Assembly (NCBI GenBank): GCA_024642065.1
Contig: JAHEBW010000004.1
Location: 32,508 to 96,507, forward strand
DNA length: 64,000 nt
Direction: 5' to 3'
DNA from: Polynucleobacter sp.
GTDB lineage: Bacteria > Pseudomonadota > Gammaproteobacteria > Burkholderiales > Burkholderiaceae
Under the pieces are notes generated by a model that saw nothing but the letters and a program-made list of their open reading frames with translations, had not been told where the DNA came from and searched no databases. Shown one piece after another: positions 28,957 through 37,809 of the stretch (position 1 is its first letter; every line of letters starts with the position of its first letter). Position numbers and translations under genes: made by a program.

Positions 28957-29109
28957 ATGCGCATTGAAGAAGTTGTAGATGGAGCCACACAGCGTGTCAA
29001 CTTGTTAAAGCAGCAAGCTAAGTTGGCGCAGAGGCGTGCCAAAGAGGCTTCGCTTCGCATGAAGATGCAGAAAACACAGCAATCACTGGTCAAGCTAGCA
29101 GCGCAGTGA
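28957..29109 (+). CDS. Small basic helical protein, 50 aa
   Basis: Starts at ATG 28957, 6 nt after an unusually strong GGGAGGGG ribosome-binding site. The sequence MRIEEVVDGATQRVNLLKQQAKLAQRRAKEASLRMKMQKTQ is almost entirely charged or small residues in a heptad-like pattern, so a single long helix or coiled coil is likely. No family recognised. It lies between the DUF6641 and DUF6876 genes and may be co-transcribed with them. Confidence 0.5.
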   Translation: MRIEEVVDGATQRVNLLKQQAKLAQRRAKEASLRMKMQKTQQSLVKLAAQ

Positions 29110-29202
29110 TGAGTCCTGCCAACATGGCGGGATACCAATCAATTCGGTTGTCCAAGTGTTCGTGTGAAAACAAACTGTAGTCAAGCAACGAAAGGGCTAC
29201 AG

Positions 29203-29559
29203 ATGAAAAATTTTGATGAAAACCAGTTGTATCAATTCACAGGCACAGAACGCTACTACCGCATCAGCCGTAAACACTTGCTAACGGATGGCACCAAATA
29301 CGTAGCTGAAACTGCTGGGGCGTTTTGGATGATGGATGCAGTGGCAAGCCATCTAAGTGAAATTGGAACTGATGACTGGTTTGTTCTCGTTCGTGTCACA
29401 GTCGCGGACACAGCGGCAGTAATGCGATACGAAGACGGCAATGGAAATATTCACGCTGAACAGGCCATCCCTTACACAGACTTCCCACTTCAAAGCTTCA
29501 TTTTGTACGCTTGTTGGGATGGTGAGTATTGGGTGCTGATGCTGCCCAGTGAGTACTGA
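29203..29559 (+). CDS. DUF6876 family protein
   Basis: 118 aa from the ATG at 29203, preceded by AAAGGG; a GTG at 29164 is a weaker option. Recognisable DUF6876 features are LYQFTGTERYYR, LLTDGTKYVAETAGAFWMMDAVASHL, EDGNGN, YTDFPLQSFILY and the closing LLPSEY. The family is common on integrative elements and plasmids; its role is unknown. It is the last gene before the right end of the island, followed by 379 bp of repeat-bearing DNA up to attR. Confidence 0.75.
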   Translation: MKNFDENQLYQFTGTERYYRISRKHLLTDGTKYVAETAGAFWMMDAVASHLSEIGTDDWFVLVRVTVADTAAVMRYEDGNGNIHAEQAIPYTDFPLQSFILYACWDGEYWVLMLPSEY

Positions 29560-29938
29560 AACTCCACCAAACGAGTCAAAAGAAGGGGATTCTGAATGAT
29601 TTATGGTGGGGGATTTATTTTTCACGCATCGCTGCAGCCAGCATTAGTTAAATGCACTTTGCTGCCAAGAAATGAATCTATCGAATAGTGCAAATTGCGC
29701 CATTCGGTTTTGTGTCTTTTCAAATGCTAAAACACTAATTTCATAGTTAATTATTTTGATTTCTGACACATTGGTTCAAATAGCACAGCGTGTAACTTTC
29801 ATTTCACGTAAAATACTTATGTTTATGAAAACAACGTAACTATGGGATTGTGATAAAAAATGAAGTTGCACAAAAGTTACACGCTAAAAAAATACGCTTT
29901 TAAGTTGTTGAAAACAAACAACAATTTTCAAGGTAATT
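29560..29938. other. Gene-free right arm of the island
   Basis: No gene seen in 379 bp. It contains a perfect 13-bp inverted repeat AGCGTGTAACTTT/AAAGTTACACGCT (29787-29799, 29873-29885). CACAAAAGTTACAC (29869-29882) and TAAGTTGTTGA (29901-29911) are near-copies of motifs next to attL. These fit arm-type binding sites of the integrase or an excision factor. No excisionase gene was recognised. Confidence 0.6.
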
Positions 29939-29952
29939 ATTGAGTGGGAATA
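29939..29952 (+). repeat. attR, right attachment repeat (displaced native guaA end)
   Basis: ATTGAGTGGGAATA, followed by AG to give GAA TAA as Glu-stop. It encodes the same last residues as guaA, so it is probably the original chromosomal guaA tail pushed away by the insertion. Confidence 0.85.
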
Positions 29953-29980
29953 AGCGGGGCATTTGTCCTCGCTTCTTGGT

Positions 29981-31882
29981 ATGAGGGTTCTTAGTCTCAT
30001 TCCACCGATGACGCAGTTAAATACGCCGTATCCTTCAACGGCTTATATCACTGGTTTTTTACGTTCACGACATATTGATGCAATCCAAGATGATTTAGCT
30101 TTGTCTTTGGTCCTTGGGTTTTTTACAGTCGAAGGTATTGCTGAAATACATCAAGAAGCTCTCCAGGTGCCGGAAGAAAATCGGAGTGCCAGCGTCAACT
30201 TTTTCCTAGACTATTTTCTAGATTATCAACGCACCATTGAACCCACCATTAGGTTTCTCCAGGGAAAAGACAGTACTCTTAGTCATCGCATTAATAGCCG
30301 AAGTTTTTTACCAGAGGGCCCTCGATTTGCAAGTCTAGATGTCTATGATGATGAATTCTCAGAGGACAGCTTGTCGTGGGCATTTGGTGCCTTAGGATCT
30401 GAAGATAGAGCAAGGCATCTAGCGACCCTTTACCTTAATGACTTATCAGATGTCCTACGTGATGCAGTTGACGATCGATTTGAGTTTGTTCGATATGCTG
30501 AGTCTCTTGCTGGAAGTCAGGCATCTTTTGATCTACTAGACAGCGCTTTGGCTGCCCAGCCTACTCTAATAGATCGACATCTACAGCAATTAACAATCTC
30601 AGCACTTTCCAAACATCAGCCTGATTTAGTACTTTTATCAGTTCCATTTCCAGGATCTGTTTATGCAGCATTGAGAATTGCTCAAACCATTAAAAACAAC
30701 TATCCATCAGTAAAAATAGGATTAGGTGGGGGATTCGTAAACACAGAATTACGAGAACTAAGTGATCCTCGAGTTTTTAACTTTGTTGACTTTATTACAT
30801 TAGATTCTGGTGAGGCGCCAATCTTAGCTCTCATAGAGCACCTCACTAATAAGCGTTCAATCAATCGACTAGTAAGAACCTTTATTAGAAACGATGAAGG
30901 GCAAGTTCAATATATTAACTGGCCTGATCCCGATATTCCGTTTGAAGATGTGGGAACAGCAACTTGGGATGGTTTGCCATTGGGTTCATATTTATCTCTT
31001 CTAGATATGCTTAATCCGATGCATCGTCTATGGAGTGATGGTCGCTGGAATAAGCTCACCGTTGCCCATGGTTGTTACTGGAAGAAATGTAGTTTTTGCG
31101 ATGTAAGCTTAGATTACATTTCTCGATATGAGACTGCGTCAGCCAGTTTGTTGGTTGACCGTATCGAACAAATTGTCGCTGAGACAGGTGAAACCGGCTT
31201 TCACTTTGTAGATGAGGCAGCACCACCTAAAATCTTAAAAGCTTTAGCCGAAGAATTAATTAGAAGAAATGTCACCATTTCTTGGTGGGGCAATATTCGT
31301 TTTGAAAAAACTTTCACCCCCGAGTTAGCGGAGCTGCTTGCCCAGAGTGGTTGCATTGCTATGTCGGGTGGCCTGGAAGTTGCCTCAGATCGATTACTTG
31401 ATTTAATGCAAAAAGGTGTTTCAGTTGAACAAGTGGCTCATGTCACCAAAAGTTTTTCTGATGTTGGTATCTTGGTGCATGCTTATCTCATGTATGGTTT
31501 TCCAACTCAAACCGTTCAAGAAACAGTGGACTCTCTTGAATACGTGAGACAGTTATTTGAGACTGGTTGTATCCAAAGCGGATTTTTCCACCGTTTTACT
31601 TGCACAGTTCACTCTCCAGTTGGGAAAAATCCTGAAGCCTATGGCGTGACACTAATTCCTTTGCCACCCGTTACCTTTGCTAAAAATGATATTGCTTTCA
31701 TTGACCCTACTGGGGTTGATCATGATGTCTTGGGGCAAGGCCTTAAGAAGGCTATTTACAACTATATGCATGGTGTTGGCTTTGATATAGATGTTCGAAA
31801 TTGGTTTGATCAAACTGCTGAGCAAATCCCTAAAACAAGTATTCCAAGAAACAAAATAGCCAAAGCCTTACAGCTCAATTAG
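29981..31882 (+). CDS. B12-binding-type radical SAM protein
   Basis: 633 aa from ATG 29981 (MRVLSLIPPMTQLNTPYPSTAYITGFL); a TTG at 29963 has a better-placed GCGGGG and is the alternative. The N-terminal half (1 to about 290) has a Rossmann-like cobalamin-binding character (PDLVLLSVPFPGSVYAALRIAQ, KIGLGGGFVNTE). Next comes a radical SAM barrel with a cysteine cluster in HGCYWKKCSFCD (CX4CX2C spacing), GGLEVASDRLLDLMQKGV and AYLMYGFPTQT. Substrate unknown. It was probably the gene directly after guaA before the island inserted; its promoter may have been separated or replaced. Confidence 0.85.
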   Translation: MRVLSLIPPMTQLNTPYPSTAYITGFLRSRHIDAIQDDLALSLVLGFFTVEGIAEIHQEALQVPEENRSASVNFFLDYFLDYQRTIEPTIRFLQGKDSTLSHRINSRSFLPEGPRFASLDVYDDEFSEDSLSWAFGALGSEDRARHLATLYLNDLSDVLRDAVDDRFEFVRYAESLAGSQASFDLLDSALAAQPTLIDRHLQQLTISALSKHQPDLVLLSVPFPGSVYAALRIAQTIKNNYPSVKIGLGGGFVNTELRELSDPRVFNFVDFITLDSGEAPILALIEHLTNKRSINRLVRTFIRNDEGQVQYINWPDPDIPFEDVGTATWDGLPLGSYLSLLDMLNPMHRLWSDGRWNKLTVAHGCYWKKCSFCDVSLDYISRYETASASLLVDRIEQIVAETGETGFHFVDEAAPPKILKALAEELIRRNVTISWWGNIRFEKTFTPELAELLAQSGCIAMSGGLEVASDRLLDLMQKGVSVEQVAHVTKSFSDVGILVHAYLMYGFPTQTVQETVDSLEYVRQLFETGCIQSGFFHRFTCTVHSPVGKNPEAYGVTLIPLPPVTFAKNDIAFIDPTGVDHDVLGQGLKKAIYNYMHGVGFDIDVRNWFDQTAEQIPKTSIPRNKIAKALQLN

Positions 31883-31944
31883 TTTGATCATTTGTGCTCT
31901 CAATTCTTTACAATAGTAATAACAGCTTCATCTACTAGGACGAA

Positions 31945-32598
31945 ATGACTTATAGCGTTAAAGAACTCTTTCTCACTCTTCAAGGCGAAGGTGCGCATGC
32001 AGGTCGTGCGGCTGTTTTTTGCCGGTTCTCAGGCTGTAATCTATGGACAGGAAGAGAAGAAGATCGATCAAGCGCTGTTTGCCAATTTTGTGACACCGAT
32101 TTTGTGGGTACAGATGGTGCTGGTGGCGGCAAATTTGAAAGCCCTGAATTATTAGCGGATGCTATCAATCAGGAGTGGGGGAACGGTGACCCGCATCATA
32201 AATATGTTGTTTTTACAGGTGGAGAGCCCTTATTACAGCTTGATACACCTTTGATCATAGCGCTCAAGGCTAAAGGTTTCAAAATAGGTATAGAAACGAA
32301 TGGCACGATCAGAGCACCTCAGGGTATTGATTGGGTTTGTGTCAGCCCTAAATCTGGGGCAGAGCTAGTTCAGGTGCAAGGTGATGAAATTAAGGTTGTT
32401 ATTCCTCAGGCAGGGCATCTTGGCCAATTGCCGCAACTATTAATTCGCTTTGAGAAGATGTCATTCAAACATCATTTTCTCCAAGCTATGGATGGTCCAG
32501 ATTTAGAAGCCAATCGAGCTTTAGCGATTAAAATCTGCCAATCACGTCCTTTATGGCGTTTAAGTACTCAGACCCATAAATTATTGGGAATCCGTTAA
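31945..32598 (+). CDS. queE: 7-carboxy-7-deazaguanine synthase QueE
   Basis: Radical SAM enzyme forming 7-carboxy-7-deazaguanine from 6-carboxytetrahydropterin in queuosine synthesis. The 217-aa product starts MTYSVKELFLTLQGEGAHAGRAAVFCRFSGCNLW and ligates its cluster with CNLW...CQFC, a CX14CX2C pattern (cysteines about 31, 46, 49) characteristic of this family. TGGEPLLQLD is the SAM-binding GGEP motif. queD follows 34 nt downstream. Confidence 0.95.
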   Translation: MTYSVKELFLTLQGEGAHAGRAAVFCRFSGCNLWTGREEDRSSAVCQFCDTDFVGTDGAGGGKFESPELLADAINQEWGNGDPHHKYVVFTGGEPLLQLDTPLIIALKAKGFKIGIETNGTIRAPQGIDWVCVSPKSGAELVQVQGDEIKVVIPQAGHLGQLPQLLIRFEKMSFKHHFLQAMDGPDLEANRALAIKICQSRPLWRLSTQTHKLLGIR

Positions 32599-32632
32599 CC
32601 TCATCGTTAGCACTCGCCTTAGGCAAAGATTT

Positions 32633-33085
32633 ATGAATAAAAAAATTGAAATAACTCGTCGACTTGAATTTGATGCAGGGCATCGTATTCCTCATCATGG
32701 TGGTCATTGTCGACATATTCATGGTCATCGCTACGTTATCGAGGTGACTGTCTTAGGTCAGGTTCTAGATCATCAAGGTCATGGTGATGATGGCATGGTC
32801 TTGGATTTTGGCGACATCAAAAAAATCACAAATGAGCTAGTTGTTGAAAAGTGGGACCATGCCTTTTTGGTTGCCAAAGAAGATGAATCATTAGTCAACT
32901 TTTTGGCTAGCATTCCTGGTCATAAAACCGTGGTGATGGACCATATTCCGACTGTTGAAAATCTTGCTCAAGCTGCATTTGCCATTCTTGCCCCTATCTT
33001 TAAAGAACGTTTTGGTGGCCGTTTAAATTTAAGTCGTTTGCGCCTCTACGAAACACCTAACTGTTGGGCTGATGTTCATGCCTAA
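32633..33085 (+). CDS. queD: 6-carboxy-5,6,7,8-tetrahydropterin synthase QueD
   Basis: PTPS-family enzyme turning 7,8-dihydroneopterin triphosphate into 6-carboxytetrahydropterin, the substrate of QueE. The 150-aa product holds the zinc ligands in FDAGHRIPHHGGHCRHIHGHRYVIEV, a GMVLDFGDIK motif and the LYETPNCWADV C-terminus. It overlaps tadA by 14 nt. With queE it gives the cell the middle of the queuosine pathway; folE, queC and queF are not in this window. Confidence 0.95.
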   Translation: MNKKIEITRRLEFDAGHRIPHHGGHCRHIHGHRYVIEVTVLGQVLDHQGHGDDGMVLDFGDIKKITNELVVEKWDHAFLVAKEDESLVNFLASIPGHKTVVMDHIPTVENLAQAAFAILAPIFKERFGGRLNLSRLRLYETPNCWADVHA

Positions 33086-33545
33086 TGAACGCGACCTTGA
33101 GTTCATGCAGCTCGCTCTTGAGCAAGCGCATTTGGCCAAGGCGTCTGGAGAAGTCCCGGTAGGTGCAGTTTTAGTTGCTAACGATAAAGTGATTGCAACA
33201 GGTCACAATCAACCCATTACGCAAAATGATCCCAGTGGTCATGCCGAAATGCTTGCCTTAAGAGCCGCAGGTCAAACTCTTGGTAACTACCGTCTTCCTG
33301 ATACAACCCTTTATGTCACTTTAGAGCCCTGCATGATGTGCTCTGGCGCCATCATGCATGCACGAGTTTCTAGGGTTGTTTATGGCGCAGCAGATCCTAA
33401 GACAGGTTGCGTTCATAGTGTTTTAAATCTGTTTGACAATCAGCAGCTAAATCACCATACAATAGTTGAAGGCGGCATTCTGGAGAACCAGTGTGCTCAA
33501 GTATTAAAAGATTTCTTCAAAGAACGACGCTCACAAAACTCATGA
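33072..33545 (+). CDS. tadA: tRNA-specific adenosine deaminase TadA
   Basis: Converts A34 to inosine in tRNA-Arg(ACG). The 157-aa product carries the zinc deaminase motifs HAEMLALRAA (catalytic Glu) and PCMMCSGAIMHARV. The chosen start overlaps queD by 14 nt; an ATG three residues in is also possible. The preceding queuosine genes make this a tRNA-modification cluster. Length is typical. Confidence 0.95.
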   Translation: MFMPNERDLEFMQLALEQAHLAKASGEVPVGAVLVANDKVIATGHNQPITQNDPSGHAEMLALRAAGQTLGNYRLPDTTLYVTLEPCMMCSGAIMHARVSRVVYGAADPKTGCVHSVLNLFDNQQLNHHTIVEGGILENQCAQVLKDFFKERRSQNS

Positions 33546-34459
33546 ATTTGCACCTTATAGCGCCATCAGGATGTTTACCCGATCCAAGCATTGTTGATCA
33601 GGGTATCGCTTGGCTAAAAAATAAGGGTATTAATGTTCAAAATGTTTCCTGTAGTCAGCGACAGTTTCAACGTTTTGCAGGAACAGATATCGAGCGTCTT
33701 GAAGATATCAATGCCATAGCTCATTTATCAAACACGGTGGTTGTTTCATTGCGGGGCGGCTATGGTTTATCTCGTTTGATGAGTGATATCAAATGGCAAG
33801 CTATTGGCGCTCAAGTGCCTAAAGGTTTACAGATTGTCGGTCATAGTGATTTCACAGCTTTTAACCTGGCACTCTTTGCCAAAACTGGCGCGCCTAGTTT
33901 TGCAGGTCCTATGTTTAGCTATGATTTTTGCGGTGATGTTTCTTCATTTACTTGGAAACACTTTGATCAAGCGATTAATCATAGTCAGTTATCTGTTGAA
34001 GTTTTATCTCCTCAACAACTCGATAAACCCGTAGGTATTGATCTTTCTGATCAAGCAGTTCTTTGGGGTGGCAACCTCACCATGCTCGTTAGCTTATTGG
34101 GTACAGAATTCATGCCATCACTCGAACAAGTAAAAGGCGGTGTTTTATTTGTTGAGGACGTCAACGAGCATCCTTATAGAGTTGAGAGAATGCTTCATCA
34201 ATTATTTGATGCTGGTTACTTAGACCAGCAGAAAGCCATTTTGATCGGCGATATATCAGCCTATAAATTGGGCGATGCAGACAGAGGATATGATCTCAAG
34301 CAAGCTCTTACAGCTATCAGATCACGACTGAAAGGCCGGGTGCCTGTTTTGACTGACCTTCCTTTTGGCCATTGCTCTGACAAACTAACCCTCCCAATTG
34401 GCCGATTTGTAAGCCTTTCAGCCAGCTCCTCAGGCTATATCCTCCAATCTAACTGGTAA
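33542..34459 (+). CDS. ldcA: Muramoyltetrapeptide LD-carboxypeptidase (S66 family)
   Basis: Cytoplasmic serine peptidase that trims the terminal D-Ala from recycled murein tetrapeptide. The ATG at 33542 yields 305 aa starting MNLHLIAPSGCLPD, overlapping the tadA stop by 4 nt. S66 features are VSLRGGYGLSRLM, VGHSDFTAFNLALF (nucleophile Ser), GGNLTMLVSLLGTEFMP, FVEDVNEHPYRVERML and the closing LPFGHCSDKLTLPIG. No signal peptide is visible. Confidence 0.92.
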   Translation: MNLHLIAPSGCLPDPSIVDQGIAWLKNKGINVQNVSCSQRQFQRFAGTDIERLEDINAIAHLSNTVVVSLRGGYGLSRLMSDIKWQAIGAQVPKGLQIVGHSDFTAFNLALFAKTGAPSFAGPMFSYDFCGDVSSFTWKHFDQAINHSQLSVEVLSPQQLDKPVGIDLSDQAVLWGGNLTMLVSLLGTEFMPSLEQVKGGVLFVEDVNEHPYRVERMLHQLFDAGYLDQQKAILIGDISAYKLGDADRGYDLKQALTAIRSRLKGRVPVLTDLPFGHCSDKLTLPIGRFVSLSASSSGYILQSNW

Positions 34460-34542
34460 TTTTCGAGCTTTCTCCGTATTAGCTAGTCTGATTGGTTAAA
34501 ATAGAGGGCTTTGGTTGTCTCACTCTTTTACAGGCAAATAAC

Positions 34543-36150
34543 GTGCTTTCAGCTGCAAATATCACTATGCAATTCGGGGCGAAGCCCTTGTTCGAAAATA
34601 TTTCCGTTAAGTTTGGCGGTGGTAATCGCTATGGCTTAATCGGAGCCAATGGTTGCGGTAAATCAACCTTCATGAAAATCCTGGGTGGAGATCTTGAGCC
34701 ATCAGCAGGTAACATATCTCTTGAGCCTAATATTCGCCTTGGTAAATTGCGTCAGGATCAGTTTGCATACGAAGATAAGCGCGTATTAGATGTTGTCATG
34801 ATGGGTCATGAAGATATGTGGAATGCTGCTGCAGAGCGTGACGCTTTGTATGCCAATCCAGATGCAACTGATGAAGATTACATGCGTGCTGCTGAACTAG
34901 AAGCAAAATTTGCTGAGTTTGGTGGTTATACAGCTGAAGCTAGGGCAGGTGAGTTACTTCTAGGTATTGGTATTCCAACTGAACAACACAATGGCCCTAT
35001 GAGTGAAGTGGCTCCCGGTTGGAAGTTGCGTGTTCTTTTAGCGCAAGCGCTATTTTCAGACCCAGATGTGTTGTTACTAGACGAACCTACCAACAACTTA
35101 GATATTCACTCGATCCACTGGTTAGAAGATATTCTGAACGCCCGTAACAGCACGATGATCATTATTTCTCACGATCGTCACTTTTTAAATGCTGTGTGCT
35201 CACACATGGCAGATATGGACTTTGGAACCCTAACTGTTTACCCAGGTAATTACGACTCATACATGCTAGCTTCTATGCAAGCTCGTTCACAGCAGTTAGC
35301 TAACAATACAAAAGCCAAAGAAAAGATTGAGGAACTTCAAGCATTCGTTCGTCGTTTCTCTGCAAATGCGTCCAAAGCACGTCAAGCAACATCCAGACAA
35401 CGTCAATTAGAGAAAATTGAAGTTGTTGAAATCAAACCTTCATCACGTCAAAACCCATTCATCCGTTTTGAATACGACAAGAAATTACACAACATTGTGG
35501 TGGAGTGTGATGCACTGACTAAAACTTATGATCGCGATATCTTCAAGAACTTCAAGTTGATGATTCGACCTGGTGAGAAAGTAGCGATTATTGGTGAGAA
35601 TGGTGCTGGTAAGACCACATTACTTAAATCTATTTTGAGTGAAAAGTTTGGTGGCATTGCTACTGATTCTGGAACGGTGAAGTGGTCTGAAAACGCAGAC
35701 GTTGGCTACATGCCACAAGATACCAGCGAATGTTTCCCTGTGGACACCACTCTTCTTGAGTGGATGGGGCAGTGGGGCAAACCTGGTGATGACGATCAAG
35801 TTATTCGAGGCACCTTGGGTCGACTACTATTTTCAGGCAACGACATTGGTAAATCAGTTCGAGTGATCTCTGGTGGTGAAAAGGGTCGAATGATTTGGGG
35901 TAAGTTGATGCTTCAAAAACACAACATCCTAGCTATGGATGAGCCAACCAATCACATGGATATGGAATCCATTGAAAGTTTACAAACTTCACTTGAAAAA
36001 TATGATGGCACCGTGATTTTTGTCTCGCATGACCGTGAATTTATTTCAGGTCTAGCAACAAGAATTCTAGAAGTCAGAAATGACGGCAGTGTGACTGACT
36101 TTGAAGGTAGTTACGAAGAGTACCTTACCAGTCAGTCCTTGGAAGGTTAA
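34543..36150 (+). CDS. ybiT: ABC-F family ATPase YbiT
   Basis: Ribosome-associated duplicated ATPase of the ABC-F group. The GTG at 34543 gives 535 aa beginning [25 protein letters not shown], matching the YbiT start; an upstream frame start adds unlikely residues. The two cassettes each have Walker A ([18 protein letters not shown]) and Walker B ([22 protein letters not shown]), separated by a charged linker (about 245-320). No membrane domain. Its role in translation is inferred from the family. Confidence 0.93.
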   Translation: MLSAANITMQFGAKPLFENISVKFGGGNRYGLIGANGCGKSTFMKILGGDLEPSAGNISLEPNIRLGKLRQDQFAYEDKRVLDVVMMGHEDMWNAAAERDALYANPDATDEDYMRAAELEAKFAEFGGYTAEARAGELLLGIGIPTEQHNGPMSEVAPGWKLRVLLAQALFSDPDVLLLDEPTNNLDIHSIHWLEDILNARNSTMIIISHDRHFLNAVCSHMADMDFGTLTVYPGNYDSYMLASMQARSQQLANNTKAKEKIEELQAFVRRFSANASKARQATSRQRQLEKIEVVEIKPSSRQNPFIRFEYDKKLHNIVVECDALTKTYDRDIFKNFKLMIRPGEKVAIIGENGAGKTTLLKSILSEKFGGIATDSGTVKWSENADVGYMPQDTSECFPVDTTLLEWMGQWGKPGDDDQVIRGTLGRLLFSGNDIGKSVRVISGGEKGRMIWGKLMLQKHNILAMDEPTNHMDMESIESLQTSLEKYDGTVIFVSHDREFISGLATRILEVRNDGSVTDFEGSYEEYLTSQSLEG

Positions 36151-36386
36151 TTCTTTCTTGTAAAACGCATAGAAGTGGCCTCTTGAGTGATCCGCGTCCA
36201 AACGACATGCTTCTCTTCGGGGGTCATAAAAACCCAGTTACAAACTTCCAATGCAGTTCGCCCGCATCCCTTGCAGACGTCATCAAATAGAGTAGAGCAA
36301 ACACCGACACATGGGGAGTCAGCATTTTCTTCATTGATTAACAAAGAAGATTCAGACCTTGTGCCAGGGTTATTAGAGTTCGTCAT
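36147..36386 (-). CDS. DUF1289 domain protein
   Basis: 79 aa with the DUF1289 pattern [29 protein letters not shown], whose conserved cysteines suggest metal binding. The family is short, widespread in proteobacteria and of unknown function. It is convergent with ybiT (4-nt overlap) and starts 4 nt into the end of the upstream lipoprotein gene, so the two are probably co-transcribed. Confidence 0.85.
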   Translation of the reverse strand: MTNSNNPGTRSESSLLINEENADSPCVGVCSTLFDDVCKGCGRTALEVCNWVFMTPEEKHVVWTRITQEATSMRFTRKN

Positions 36387-36694
36387 AGGGATACGCAGCT
36401 TAAAGTTTCGTCGCCTTTTTTCCAGGCGCCAGTTTTAGAAGTAAAGGTAATTGCAGATTGGTCGGCTTTTCCAGAGCAATTGATATCAAAATAGCTTTGC
36501 GGGCCTAGGCTGCCACAATAGTTATAAATTTGCTCTCCAACGGTCATTGTTGAACCTTTTAAAATCATTCGTAGAGGTTTTTCTTCGACGTTAGTAGGAT
36601 CTACTTTGCAATGCCAAGTAACATAATCATTTCTATCGCAGGCCGCTAAGCTCATCGATAATAGTAAAAATATAGGTAATCTTTTTAAAAACAT
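36383..36694 (-). CDS. Small putative lipoprotein
   Basis: 103 aa with a lipoprotein signal: hydrophobic PIFLLLSMSLAAC with the lipobox Cys at residue 19. The mature part has four further Cys (in HCKV, NYCGS, INCSG and LSCVSL), possibly two disulfides. No family recognised. Divergent from the SprT-like gene: the two start codons overlap by about 2 nt, so each promoter must lie in the other's coding sequence. Confidence 0.7.
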   Translation of the reverse strand: MFLKRLPIFLLLSMSLAACDRNDYVTWHCKVDPTNVEEKPLRMILKGSTMTVGEQIYNYCGSLGPQSYFDINCSGKADQSAITFTSKTGAWKKGDETLSCVSL

Positions 36695-37355
36695 GTCCTC
36701 GAATATAGCTCAATCCCACACAACACGTGAATCTTGGTTACAGGCCGCGGTCCATTCATTAGAACCAACGTTTTCAAAAGCGGGTTTTGCTATTCCACCG
36801 GTGAAGGTTTCTTGTGGCTGGCCTGCATCTAGCGCACCCAGAACAACCCTGGGCCAATGTTGGCCTCGTGAACGCTCTGGCGATATGGTTAACGAGATCT
36901 TTGTATCTCCCAAGCTAGAGGACCCGGTTGAAGTGCTTGATACATTGGTACATGAGCTTTGCCACGCCATTGATGACTGTCATAGCGGTCATGGTGAAGA
37001 CTTCAAAGAGATCGCGCATTGCGTTGGTTTAGAAGGTCCTGCCAGAAGCGCCCATGCAACCGAAGAACTCAAAGTTCGACTGATGATGATTGCCGAGAGA
37101 CTAGGTCAGTACCCGCACAAAGCAATTGTATTTCCGCCTCCAAGAGCCAATAACACCCAAAGGGCAAAAGCGAAGTGTGGGCAGTGTGGTTACGAAGTCA
37201 GTCTTCTTAAGAAGTGGGCCACTATGGGTGCACCCATTTGTCCTAAGGACAATATTCGTATGGAAGAAGTTGTGACGGATCTGCTCCAAGAAACAGCAGA
37301 AGAGGAAAAAGAAAGAAAAGATAAAGAGAAGGAAATTAAGAGGGCGGTCTCTTAA
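36693..37355 (+). CDS. SprT-like zinc metallopeptidase domain protein
   Basis: 220 aa. The zinc motif HELCHAIDD (HExxH, about 89-93) followed by GHGEDFKEIAHCVGL matches SprT/Spartan-like domains. A C-terminal zinc ribbon (CGQCGY, then CPKD) matches the usual SprT-like layout. The C-terminus is a run of Glu and Lys. The SprT/Spartan family includes DNA-protein crosslink proteases, but bacterial members are poorly studied, so the role is uncertain. Confidence 0.82.
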   Translation: MSSNIAQSHTTRESWLQAAVHSLEPTFSKAGFAIPPVKVSCGWPASSAPRTTLGQCWPRERSGDMVNEIFVSPKLEDPVEVLDTLVHELCHAIDDCHSGHGEDFKEIAHCVGLEGPARSAHATEELKVRLMMIAERLGQYPHKAIVFPPPRANNTQRAKAKCGQCGYEVSLLKKWATMGAPICPKDNIRMEEVVTDLLQETAEEEKERKDKEKEIKRAVS

Positions 37356-37359
37356 TTTT

Positions 37360-37385
37360 AATAAGGGGTATGGCCCCTTATTTTT
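37360..37385 (+). terminator. Terminator after the SprT-like gene
   Basis: AATAAGGGG (37360-37368) pairs with CCCCTTATT (37374-37382) around a 5-nt loop and is followed by TTT. It starts 4 nt past the stop and overlaps the end of convergent gloA. It may work in both directions because the other side is A-rich. Confidence 0.8.
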
Positions 37386-37764
37386 GAATCAATTCGATCT
37401 TGTAACCATCCGGGTCTTGCACAAAAGCGATCAGGGTATTGCCACCTTTAACAGGGCCAGCTTCTCTGGTGATTTGTCCGCCAGCAACTCGAATATTCTC
37501 GCAAGTCTTGTAAATGTCTCTGACGCCTATAGCGATATGACCGTAGGCAGTGCCCATTTCATAACTATCAACGCCATGGTTATAGGTTAGTTCAATCTCT
37601 GCCTGCCCAGATATATTGCCTTGTTCGTAGCCTACAAATGCTAGTGAGTAATCTTGCCCAGGGCGCTCCGTCGTTCTTAATAGATTCATGCCCATGACTT
37701 CGGTATAGAACTTAATAGATCTCTCTAAGTTACCAACTCGTAGCATCGTATGTAATAGTTGCAT
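37378..37764 (-). CDS. gloA: Lactoylglutathione lyase (glyoxalase I)
   Basis: Isomerises the hemithioacetal of methylglyoxal and glutathione. The 128-aa product shows [53 protein letters not shown] and [14 protein letters not shown], with metal ligands H5, E57, H75 and E123 as expected for the Ni-dependent form. Single-gene unit. Confidence 0.95.
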   Translation of the reverse strand: MQLLHTMLRVGNLERSIKFYTEVMGMNLLRTTERPGQDYSLAFVGYEQGNISGQAEIELTYNHGVDSYEMGTAYGHIAIGVRDIYKTCENIRVAGGQITREAGPVKGGNTLIAFVQDPDGYKIELIQK

Positions 37765-37809
37765 CTGATTTCCTTTTTATTGCTGCTTAATAGCTTTACT
37801 GAGTTTGCT

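Larger units (their letters stand above)
16656..29952. mobile_element. Genomic island integrated in the guaA 3' end
   Basis: Bounded by direct repeats ATTGAGTGGGA (16656-16666 and 29939-29949), 14 bp long if one mismatch is allowed. The left copy is in frame at the guaA end (ATT GAG TGG GAG TAG); the right copy encodes the same residues with other codons (ATT GAG TGG GAA TAA). A tyrosine integrase lies beside the left repeat. Cargo is a restriction-like operon, a second recombinase, a possible HUH protein and small accessory genes. No relaxase of a known MOB class, type IV secretion genes or virion genes are visible, so it is best called an integrative island, possibly mobilised in trans. The guaA 3' end is a known island hotspot. 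Confidence 0.9.
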
